From: Devosia riboflavina | GTDB lineage: Bacteria; Pseudomonadota; Alphaproteobacteria; Rhizobiales; Devosiaceae | Direction of reading: 5' to 3' | Length of the DNA: 64,000 bases | NCBI RefSeq assembly: GCF_000743575.1 | Contig: NZ_JQGC01000026.1 | Coordinates: forward strand, 20,403 to 84,402 | In this document: one piece after another, positions 27,111 to 34,818 of the stretch | Position numbering within the stretch: position 1 is the stretch's first letter | How the letters are laid out: every line of letters begins with the position of its first letter | The notes under the pieces: model-generated | Told to the model about the DNA's origin: nothing | The model's database searches: none | What the model saw: only the letters and a program-made list of their open reading frames with translations | Position numbers and translations under genes: made by a program

Positions 27111-28379
27111 TCAGCGAGCCAGCAGTGGGCTGACGCTGGAACACACATTTGCGAGGACGGCGGCGACGTCGGCTTCGGGGACCCAGAGGGAATCGAGGCC
27201 GGCGCGGATGGTTTGCTGGATCTGGGCGAAGTTGGTGTGGCCCGGCAGAACGGTGCCGTTGGCGATGCCTGATATCACGACGTTTTCGATCTGCTCGGGA
27301 GAGAGCAGCGGATTGGTCGAAGCGAGGGTTTCCGCATTGAGCAGGCTTGCGCGGGCCGGCGGGAAGAACTGGGCCAGCTTCTTGGAATTTTCGGCATTGG
27401 TCATGTAGCCGAGGAATTCGACGGCGACGTCCTTGTTGGCACCCTTGGCGAAAGCGCCGACGCCGGCCTGGCCGACGACGGAGTATTCACCGGCAGGGCC
27501 GGCAGGGAGCGGCACGAGGTCCCAATCGAAGGGATTTTCCTTGGGCAGGAGCGAGGCGCGGCTGATCTGGGTGATGGTCATGCCGGTTTCGCCGGCGAAG
27601 AAGTCGATGTCTTCGCCCGGGCCAGGCATGGCCTTGTCGGTGAAGATGGCCTTGTGGATGGCGGTCAGCGCGTTGACCATGGCCGGATCGGTGAAGGTGC
27701 AGGTCTTGCCATCGGCGCTCCAGGGGGCGGCGCCCCAGCCATTCCAGATGGAGGCGAGGTTCTGCCATGTCTGGAACTTGAAATCGCGGACGACGAGGCC
27801 GGTCTTGCCGGACTGGCCGACGGTGGCGGCGGAAGCGAAGGCGTTGTCCCAGGTCCATTCGCCGGCGGCGATCAGTTCGGCAGGGGTTTTCGCGCCTGCG
27901 GCCTTCAGCACGTCGTTGTTGGCAAAAATGGCGAAGGGCGAGGTGGAGAAGGGATAGGCGTAGAGCTGGCCGTCCTTGGTCCAAAGGGCCGTCGCTTTTT
28001 CCGAAACGTCGGCGAGGTCATAGCCCTCGGTGGCGGCGAAGGCGTCGGTCAGCGGCGCGAGGGCGCCGGAATTTACGAAGTCGGCGGCGGTGGTTTCGAG
28101 AATCCAGGCCAGATCAGGCGGGTTGCCGCCGGCGATCTGGGTGGTCAGGGTCGTGGTGTAGCTGTCGAAGGGCAGCGGTTCGAAGGTCACCGAGACATTG
28201 GGGTGGGTGGCCTTAAAACCTTCGGCGATCTCGTTGAACATGGCCAGATGCGCCTCGTTGGCGCTCCAGATGGTCATGCGCAGATTGACCGCGTCCTGGG
28301 CCCAGGCCGTGCCGGCGGCGGCAAGGCCCAGGATGATGCCGGCCGTTGCGGCCGTGGTCTTGAGCAGATGTTTCGTCAT
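27111..28379 (-). CDS. Sugar ABC transporter substrate-binding protein
   Basis: 422 residues with a Sec signal peptide (KTTAATAGIILGLAAAGTAWA). The mature start NLRMTIWSANEAHLAMFNE and PDLAWILETTAADFVNSG are typical of family 1 extracellular solute-binding proteins that serve CUT1 importers. ATG at 28379 follows GGGAGG. Second structural gene of the operon, after the FAD oxidoreductase. Confidence 0.95.
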   Translation of the reverse strand: MTKHLLKTTAATAGIILGLAAAGTAWAQDAVNLRMTIWSANEAHLAMFNEIAEGFKATHPNVSVTFEPLPFDSYTTTLTTQIAGGNPPDLAWILETTAADFVNSGALAPLTDAFAATEGYDLADVSEKATALWTKDGQLYAYPFSTSPFAIFANNDVLKAAGAKTPAELIAAGEWTWDNAFASAATVGQSGKTGLVVRDFKFQTWQNLASIWNGWGAAPWSADGKTCTFTDPAMVNALTAIHKAIFTDKAMPGPGEDIDFFAGETGMTITQISRASLLPKENPFDWDLVPLPAGPAGEYSVVGQAGVGAFAKGANKDVAVEFLGYMTNAENSKKLAQFFPPARASLLNAETLASTNPLLSPEQIENVVISGIANGTVLPGHTNFAQIQQTIRAGLDSLWVPEADVAAVLANVCSSVSPLLAR

Positions 28380-28408
28380 TGTATCCTCCCTGGATGACAT
28401 GAGTTTGG

Positions 28409-30022
28409 TCAGTAGCCACGCACGTCGGGCCAGCGGATTTCGATGCCTTCCGCATAGAGACGTGACTGGAAATCGGTGAGCAGGGCGTCGTCAGCCTGCA
28501 CCTGGTGCGGCGTGAGCCCGTGGTTGAGGCAGTGGGCGGCAAGGAGCCCGGCGACTTCGCCGACGTTCCACTCGACCGGATGCAGCCGGTAGCAGCCATT
28601 GGTGATGTGGGTGGTGCCCATGTTCTTGCCGCCCGCGAGCAGATTTTTGACGCGGCGCGGCAGGAGCGAGCCGAGCGGGATTTCGAAGGGCGCGGATTCG
28701 ACGTCGACATAGTTGTCGCCACCCGTCGAGGGGTGGAGGTCGATGCGGTACATGCCGATGCCGACGCTGTCGCGATAGTGCTTGGAGAGCGTATTGCCGT
28801 GGATGGTCATCGAGACGTCCTGCTCGACGATGCGGCTAACGGGCAGGATGCGGCGGCTTTCGCGGATGTAGGGGGCCATGGCGAGGCCATGGTCGGTGCC
28901 GGTGATGTCGCCGCGGAGGCGCAGGCCGGGGAAACCCTGGCCGCCATCGAGGCGGGGGGCTTCGGTCTGGAGCCAATAGAAGACCGAGTAGGAGAGGTCG
29001 GCGGCGGATTTCAGGTGCGCGGCCTTTTGTTCCTCGGAGACGTCGATGATGGAGCCGAGCATGTAGTCGATCATCGGCCAGTTCACGAGGCAGATGTCGG
29101 AGCCATAGGCGCCGGGCGCGAAATTGCGGCGGGCGGCGATGCGGCGGAAGGTCCAGAGATTGCCGTCGCCGGGATTGCGGCGCTGATCGGCGTCGACCAG
29201 CAGCGGATCATCATCCGGATTGGGCGTAAAACTGCGCTCGGTGATTTCGAGGGTGCGCGGGTGGGGCGCCTTGAAGCCGAGTAGTGGTCCACCCCAGAAG
29301 TCTGGCTGGTACTGGCGCCAGAAATCGTAGTTGGCCGGCTTGTCGATCACCTGATTGCCGTCGACGTGGTCGATGGCAAAGCACACGGAGACGGCCTGAA
29401 CGTTGTCGGGCTGTGCGGTTTCGGGGGCGCTGGGTTCACCGGTGTCAGACTGGGATTCAAAGCCCTTGGCGTATTCGGTGCCGGTCAGCGGCAAGAGATC
29501 GCCGAGTTCGGTGGCGTCGACGACGTAGGAGGCGGAGACGGTGATTTGAGCGCCAGTGTCGCGGTGGCGCAGGGTGATGGCGCGGACGGTGTCGCCCTGC
29601 ACATCGGCGGCGACGGGCAGATAAGGCTGAAGGACGCGGAGCTGGCCGCCGCCGCGCCAGGGGGCGAGCATGGATTCGATGACGGCGAGACCGGTGCGCG
29701 GCTCGGCGCAGAGGCGGCTGACCCAGCCGGCGCCGGGGTTGAGATCGCCCCAGGCGCGGCTCTCGGCGGTCAGCGGGTAGTGGTCGCGATAATATTGGCG
29801 GATACCGTTGCGGAGCTGGCGGTAAGAGCGGGTGATGCCGAACTGCTCGACCCAGGAATGCTCATCGGGCGGCACGGCTTGGCTCGTGAGCTGGCCGCCG
29901 AGCCAGTCGAATTCCTCGGTGAGAATGACGGTGCGGCCGGAGCGCAGGGCGCCGAGAGCGGCGGCGACGCCACCGAGGCCGCCACCGACGACGAGAAGAT
30001 CAGCGGAAAGTTCTTTGGTCAT
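28409..30022 (-). CDS. FAD-dependent oxidoreductase (PF12831 type)
   Basis: 537 residues. N-terminal Rossmann motif LLVVGGGLGGVAAALGALRSG binds FAD, followed by LTEEFDWLGGQLTSQ, a conserved flavin-contacting stretch of the FAD_oxidored family. Later SYVVDATELGDLLPLTG and LLAGGKNMGTTHITNG support the same family. It overlaps the upstream lacI stop by 4 bases and precedes the binding-protein gene by 29 bases, so it likely oxidises the imported carbohydrate or a derivative. The substrate is unknown. Confidence 0.88.
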   Translation of the reverse strand: MTKELSADLLVVGGGLGGVAAALGALRSGRTVILTEEFDWLGGQLTSQAVPPDEHSWVEQFGITRSYRQLRNGIRQYYRDHYPLTAESRAWGDLNPGAGWVSRLCAEPRTGLAVIESMLAPWRGGGQLRVLQPYLPVAADVQGDTVRAITLRHRDTGAQITVSASYVVDATELGDLLPLTGTEYAKGFESQSDTGEPSAPETAQPDNVQAVSVCFAIDHVDGNQVIDKPANYDFWRQYQPDFWGGPLLGFKAPHPRTLEITERSFTPNPDDDPLLVDADQRRNPGDGNLWTFRRIAARRNFAPGAYGSDICLVNWPMIDYMLGSIIDVSEEQKAAHLKSAADLSYSVFYWLQTEAPRLDGGQGFPGLRLRGDITGTDHGLAMAPYIRESRRILPVSRIVEQDVSMTIHGNTLSKHYRDSVGIGMYRIDLHPSTGGDNYVDVESAPFEIPLGSLLPRRVKNLLAGGKNMGTTHITNGCYRLHPVEWNVGEVAGLLAAHCLNHGLTPHQVQADDALLTDFQSRLYAEGIEIRWPDVRGY

Positions 30023-31053
30023 TTGGTCTTCTTGGTTTTGGAGGAGGGAGCGCCGAGGGTGTCACCCTCGAGCGGCTCGCAATGGAGGAGGAGCTGTTCC
30101 ACGGGGGCATCGTGCTCGACGCGGCGGACCAGCATTTCGGTGGCGGCGCGGGCCATGGCCTCGCGCGGGATGGCGAATGAGGTGAAGCGGCGGCCGGGTT
30201 CTTCGGCGCGGATATGATTGCCGAGGACGACGATGGAGAGATCGTCGGGAATGGAGAGGCCGCGCTCACGGGCGGCGTGCTCGATGGCGATGGCGTCGGC
30301 CAGTTCGGTGACGAAGACGCAGGTGGCGCCGGCCGAGAGCAGGATATCGAGGACCTCGTTGGGCGGGCGGCCGACTTCGAAGATCGAGGTGACGAGTTCG
30401 GCTTCGCCCACGGAGCGGGAAAAGCCGTACCAGCGGTCGACGGTGGATTCAGCGCCCTCGTTGAGGCCGACATAGGCGATGCGGCGGTGACCGAAAGACT
30501 TGGCGCGCTCGACGAGGGCGGACGTGGCGGGGGCGTAATCGCCACCGACATAGGGGACGGGGCCACCGGCATCGTCACGGCGGCCGACGGCGACGAAGGG
30601 GAAGTCGCCGGCAACGAGGCGAGCCAGCTCGGTATTGTCGAACTTGCGGCCGAGGATGACGCAGCCATCGGCGAGGCGGAGCCTCGCATTCTCGCCGAAA
30701 ATCTTGCGCTCGCGCCCTGCCCCGGTCATCAGCAGCAGATCGTAACCCTTGTCCTGCGCCGCCTCTTCGATGCCGAAGAGGAAGGGGGTGAAGAAATCTG
30801 CCTGACCGGAGGGAAAGGCCGGCTCATAAGTAAAGACCCCCAGGATACGATTGAGTCCCTTGACCATTCGGCGAGCAACAGGGTCGGCGACATAGCCCGT
30901 ATCTCGGATAACCTTTTCAACGCGTTCTCGCGTCTCTTGCGGGATGCGGGCCTGGGAAGACGGTGCGCCGTTGAGCACAAACGACACCGTCGCCTGGCTG
31001 ACTCCGGCCAACTGAGCAATATCCTTCTGCGTCAGTCGCTTATTCGGCGCCAA
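30019..31053 (-). CDS. LacI-family regulator of the sugar ABC operon
   Basis: 344 residues. N-terminal helix-turn-helix KDIAQLAGVSQATVSFVLNG and hinge helix with DPVARRMV, followed by a periplasmic-binding-protein-like effector domain. The start is TTG at 31053, preceded by GAGGAGG. First gene of the operon; it overlaps the FAD oxidoreductase gene by 4 bases (ATGA). Two palindromes immediately upstream indicate autoregulation and control of the whole operon. Confidence 0.95.
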   Translation of the reverse strand: MAPNKRLTQKDIAQLAGVSQATVSFVLNGAPSSQARIPQETRERVEKVIRDTGYVADPVARRMVKGLNRILGVFTYEPAFPSGQADFFTPFLFGIEEAAQDKGYDLLLMTGAGRERKIFGENARLRLADGCVILGRKFDNTELARLVAGDFPFVAVGRRDDAGGPVPYVGGDYAPATSALVERAKSFGHRRIAYVGLNEGAESTVDRWYGFSRSVGEAELVTSIFEVGRPPNEVLDILLSAGATCVFVTELADAIAIEHAARERGLSIPDDLSIVVLGNHIRAEEPGRRFTSFAIPREAMARAATEMLVRRVEHDAPVEQLLLHCEPLEGDTLGAPSSKTKKTK

Positions 31054-31071
31054 GCGTTCCTCCTCGGATGC

Positions 31072-31102
31072 TAATACGTATTATCTGCTAATGCGTATTA
31101 GC
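31072..31102. promoter_or_regulatory. Tandem LacI-type operators
   Basis: TAATACGTATTA (31072-31083) is a perfect 12-bp palindrome. GCTAATGCGTATTAGC (31087-31102) is a 16-bp palindrome with one mismatched pair. Their centres are 17 bases apart and lie 18-50 bases before the lacI start, as expected for an autoregulated operator pair. Confidence 0.75.
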
Positions 31103-31211
31103 AACGCAACTGGCGCAGGTCAATGGTGTCTTGAGGCGAAGCAGCGTCGGTTGTGGATTGGTCCACTCGCCTCTTAGGCGAATGATCAGGGCGAAATCGC
31201 CTCGATCGTCA

Positions 31212-33683
31212 TCAATCAGGCAACGCATAGGCGATGAAATAGTCGCCGATAGGCGTCTCCATGAAGTCGTGGCCGCCGGCGTTGATGACAATGATCTGCT
31301 TGCCGCCGGCCTCATAAGTCATCGGGGTAGCTTGCCCCCCGGCGGGCAATTCGACCTGCCAGAGTTCTTCACCCGTTTCGGTATCGACAGCCCGGAAGAG
31401 ATCGTCGGTAGCCGCGGCTATGAAGAAGAGGCCCGAGGCGGTCACCACACCGCCCCCATTATTGGGCGTACCGATATCGACCGGCAACATCGAGGGGATG
31501 CCAAAGGGCCCGTTCTTGCGGGCAGACCCGAATGGCCGATCCCACAAAAATTCCCGCGTATTGAGGTCGATCGCGGCAATACCCCCATAAGGCGGCTGCT
31601 TGCAGAGAAGCCCCGTGAAAGGCACCCGCCAGCCGGCATTGACGCGAATGCCATATGGTGACTCAGCCTGCGGGCTGATCGAGCCATGAGAGCCTGAGCC
31701 GGCCGCGGGATCGTAACTCGGGTCGTTGATAGAGCGGACGCCCATAGCATCGACCTCTTCGCGGGGCACCAGTTGATTGTAGTTCGGCATATTGTTGTAA
31801 TTGGCGATCAAGACCCCATTGACGGGATCGACAGCAATCCCACCCCAGTCCGTACCGCCATTATAGCCGGGAAACTGAATCCACGGCTGGTCGAGGGTTG
31901 GAGGCGTATAGACCCCCTCATAGGCCGCCTGACGGAACTGGATCCGGCACCAGAGCTGGTCAAGCGGCGTCGCGCCCCACATCTGCGCCTCGGTCAGCAT
32001 CGGCTTCAGGAGATTCGGAAAGTCCGTCACATAGGGCTGCGTTGGCGAGATCCGGTCCGGCTCGACCCCGCCCTGCGGCGCGGGACGCTCCTCGATATTG
32101 ACCAGTGGCTCGCCTGTTGCTCGATCGAGAATATAGAACTGGGCTTGTTTGGACGGCATGATGATCGCCGGGACCGGACCATCGGGCGTCGGGAAATCGA
32201 CGAGACTCCCCTGCCCGCCAAGGTCGTAGTCCCAGACGTCATAGTGTACCGTCTGGTAGTGCCAGGCGACATCACCTGTCTCGACATCCAGCGCGACGAC
32301 GGCGGTCGAATAGGTGTTTTCCGCCTCAGAGCGATCGCCGCCCCAATAGTCGACCGCCGAATTGCCCATGGGGATGTAGACAAGACCAAGTTCGTCGTCG
32401 CCGGAGGATATGGTCCAGCTATTCGGCGTACCCTCGGTATAGACCTCGCCTTCAGCCGGCAGTCCGGTTTGCCCGGGCCGCCCCATATCCCAGGCCCATT
32501 CCAACTCGCCCGTCACCGCATTGAACCCGCGGATCACGCCTGACGGTGCGCTACGCTCCTGATTGTCGCTGACTTGGCTGCCCACCACGAGGACATCGCG
32601 CACGAGCGTCGGCGGAGAGGTCGGCGCATAAAAACCCGGTGCAACATCGCCGATCCCTTGCATAAGATTGACTATGCCGCCATTGCCAAAGTCAGGGCAA
32701 AGCTGGCCGGTCTCGGTATCGAGGGCAATCATGCGCGCGTCATGGGTGAGGTTCACAACACGGGTGGCGCAAAGCTCACCCTGCGCGGCAGTCAGGTCCT
32801 CGAAATATACCAGGCCTCGGCAGGAGGCGTTGTAGCCCAGGGCATCCGTCGAGACCTCGGGATCGAAGGTCCAGAACTGCGTGCCCATCGCCGCGTCGAG
32901 CGCAAAAATCTTGTTCATTGCAGAGCAAAGATAGAGCCGATCTCCAACCTTGACCGGCGTGTTCTGATTGCCAAAGGGCTCGTCATCCTGCGGCAGGTCG
33001 CCGGTACGGAACTCCCAGATCTTCTCGAGGCCCGCCACGTTGTCTTTGGTAATCTCGTCGAGCGGAGAATAGCGCAGGGCTCGATGCGTACCGCCATAAG
33101 CTGGCCAGTCAGCGCCCGTTTCGAGTGCCACATAGCTCGGCTCTGCTGGAAGGGCCGTTGGCTCTAGGACGGGGGCTAGCGGCGCATTCGGTGTTGCTGG
33201 CGCGACTTCGGCCGGTTCTTCTGCCTCCTGCGCAAGGGATGCCTCAATCCCCTGATTGGCAATGCCGATCACGCCGAGCGCCGCCGCCAACACCGTCGCG
33301 GCCGCTAATGCCCGGCCGAAAGGTCGGACGGAGCCTCGCAAGGTAGGTACTGTTGTCAACACGAGGATAAGCACCACGGTCGGCGCCACCAGTCGCGGTA
33401 CCTGCGCCCAACCATCGAGTCCGCCCTCCCAAAGGGCCCAGGCCAAAGTAGCCGCATAAGTGACCGTATAGACCCAAAGCGCATTGATACTTCGCTGCAG
33501 CAGGAACCAAGCCGCTAGAAGCAGGCCAATTCCGGCGGGCAGGTAATACCATGAACCTCCAAGGGTAATGAGCCAGAGGCCGCCTGCTGCGATCGGCATG
33601 CCAAACACCAGCAACACGACAGCCACAAACATGGTCCACCAGAACCCAGCCCCTCTGCGTTCTGCTTCGCTATGCCCGCTCAT
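31212..33683 (-). CDS. gcd: Membrane-bound PQQ-dependent glucose dehydrogenase
   Basis: 823 residues, the usual Gcd length. Five hydrophobic helices at about 15-150 anchor it in the inner membrane. A Pro/Ala/Glu-rich linker is followed by the eight-bladed PQQ propeller, with DWPAYGGTHRALRYSPL, LYLCSAMNKIFALDAAMG, WHYQTVHYDVWDYDLGGQ and GGVVTASGLFFIAAATDD at expected places. It oxidises glucose to gluconolactone in the periplasm and passes electrons to ubiquinone. ATG at 33683 follows GGGAGGAG. An exact EcfG promoter precedes it, facing the one of the divergent SDR gene. No PQQ biosynthesis genes are in the window. Confidence 0.95.
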   Translation of the reverse strand: MSGHSEAERRGAGFWWTMFVAVVLLVFGMPIAAGGLWLITLGGSWYYLPAGIGLLLAAWFLLQRSINALWVYTVTYAATLAWALWEGGLDGWAQVPRLVAPTVVLILVLTTVPTLRGSVRPFGRALAAATVLAAALGVIGIANQGIEASLAQEAEEPAEVAPATPNAPLAPVLEPTALPAEPSYVALETGADWPAYGGTHRALRYSPLDEITKDNVAGLEKIWEFRTGDLPQDDEPFGNQNTPVKVGDRLYLCSAMNKIFALDAAMGTQFWTFDPEVSTDALGYNASCRGLVYFEDLTAAQGELCATRVVNLTHDARMIALDTETGQLCPDFGNGGIVNLMQGIGDVAPGFYAPTSPPTLVRDVLVVGSQVSDNQERSAPSGVIRGFNAVTGELEWAWDMGRPGQTGLPAEGEVYTEGTPNSWTISSGDDELGLVYIPMGNSAVDYWGGDRSEAENTYSTAVVALDVETGDVAWHYQTVHYDVWDYDLGGQGSLVDFPTPDGPVPAIIMPSKQAQFYILDRATGEPLVNIEERPAPQGGVEPDRISPTQPYVTDFPNLLKPMLTEAQMWGATPLDQLWCRIQFRQAAYEGVYTPPTLDQPWIQFPGYNGGTDWGGIAVDPVNGVLIANYNNMPNYNQLVPREEVDAMGVRSINDPSYDPAAGSGSHGSISPQAESPYGIRVNAGWRVPFTGLLCKQPPYGGIAAIDLNTREFLWDRPFGSARKNGPFGIPSMLPVDIGTPNNGGGVVTASGLFFIAAATDDLFRAVDTETGEELWQVELPAGGQATPMTYEAGGKQIIVINAGGHDFMETPIGDYFIAYALPD

Positions 33684-33717
33684 CCGCTGCTCCTCCCGCT
33701 TCGCTGCCTGGGTTCGC

Positions 33718-33742
33718 AACGCCGCGGGCGAGCGCTAGTTCC
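33718..33742 (-). promoter_or_regulatory. EcfG-type promoter of gcd
   Basis: Minus strand GGAAC (33742-33738), 16-base spacer, CGTT (33721-33718), 34 bases before the gcd ATG. Exact consensus match. Confidence 0.75.
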
Positions 33743-33775
33743 GAAGCCAGAAGAGCTGGCCCGCCTTGAGTTGAA

Positions 33776-33801
33776 GGAACGTCCTGCCACTTTGCCTCGT
33801 T
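33776..33801 (+). promoter_or_regulatory. EcfG-type promoter of the SDR gene
   Basis: GGAAC (33776-33780), 17-base spacer, CGTT (33798-33801), 24 bases before the SDR ATG. Exact consensus match, divergent from the gcd promoter 33 bases away. Confidence 0.78.
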
Positions 33802-33825
33802 GGCCAACCGAACAAGGAGATCCCG

Positions 33826-34719
33826 ATGGCCGACCGTTTCACCATGCAAGACCCGCGACACCAGTTCCCTGCACCGCCCTTTCCGCAGCAACCACAATCG
33901 CCTCCAGGCTTGGTCAGCGAAATGCGGCCCGCACCGGATCATGGCGAGAAAAGCTACGCCGGCTTCGGCCGTCTCCTCGGCCGCAAGGCGCTCATTACAG
34001 GCGGCGATTCCGGCATTGGCCGCGCTGCCGCCATCGCCTACGCCCGCGAGGGGGCCGATGTCGCGATCAACTACCTCCCCTCTGAGCAGAGCGATGCCGA
34101 AGAGGTGCTCGGCTATATCGAAAAGGCCGGCACGAAAGGCGTAGCTCTGCCAGGCGATGTATCAGATGAGAAGATCTGCCAAGCCCTGATCGAAGACGCC
34201 GTAAAGCAGTTGAGTGGTCTCGATATCCTCGTCATCAATGCCGCGAGGCAACAGGCGCGAAAATCGGTCGCCGAGGTTTCGAGCGAAGACTTCGACCGCA
34301 CGCTCAAGACCAATCTCTATGCCCTGCACTGGCTCGCGCAGGCCGCCGTTCCTCATCTTCCACCCGGCGCATCGATTATTACGACGGCATCGATACAGGC
34401 CTATGAGCCATCGGCACACCTTCTCGACTATGCAACCACCAAGGCCGGCATCGTCGCTTATACCAAGGCCCTCTCCACCCAGCTGATTGAGAAAGGCATC
34501 CGGGTGAATGCCGTTGCCCCGGGTCCGTTCTGGACGGTGCTTCAGCCCAGCGGCGGACAATTCCCGGAAAAGGTCGAAACATTCGGGCAGGACAGCGCTT
34601 TCGGGCGCCCAGGACAGCCGGTCGAACTTGCCCCAGTCTATGTCCTGCTCGCCTCGCAGGAAGGGAGCTATATCACCGGGGAGGTCTTTGGCGTGACAGG
34701 GGGAAAGGGCATAGCCTGA
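33826..34719 (+). CDS. SDR-family oxidoreductase (YghA/YhxC-like)
   Basis: 297 residues. A proline-rich N-terminal extension (about 1-48) is followed by the Rossmann core: TGGDSGIGRA cofactor loop, NxAG-equivalent VINAAR, active-site Ser (TTASIQ), and YATTKAG (Y-x-x-x-K). The end YVLLASQEGSYITGEVFGVTGG is typical. This is the 'classical SDR with extension' group (YghA, YhdF, general stress protein 39), often stress-induced. ATG follows AAGGAG. The EcfG promoter upstream supports the same role here. Confidence 0.93.
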   Translation: MADRFTMQDPRHQFPAPPFPQQPQSPPGLVSEMRPAPDHGEKSYAGFGRLLGRKALITGGDSGIGRAAAIAYAREGADVAINYLPSEQSDAEEVLGYIEKAGTKGVALPGDVSDEKICQALIEDAVKQLSGLDILVINAARQQARKSVAEVSSEDFDRTLKTNLYALHWLAQAAVPHLPPGASIITTASIQAYEPSAHLLDYATTKAGIVAYTKALSTQLIEKGIRVNAVAPGPFWTVLQPSGGQFPEKVETFGQDSAFGRPGQPVELAPVYVLLASQEGSYITGEVFGVTGGKGIA

Positions 34720-34818
34720 GCCTGCGAAGAACGGCTTGGCGCGGTGTGTTCCTGACAAACGATCGGTGCAACCAAAACCTATGCGACGCGTTAATGCGCG
34801 ACTGCATAAGGGGCGATT

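Noticed and set aside
25983..27272. Long plus-strand open frame opposite the permease and binding-protein genes
   Set aside because: Composition rich in D, E, G and H is the antisense of membrane-protein codons; it crosses a REP-like element and gene boundaries. It mirrors the real minus-strand genes.
28505..29284. Plus-strand frame opposite the FAD oxidoreductase gene
   Set aside because: Mirror frame; high G, V, D, A without fold-like pattern.
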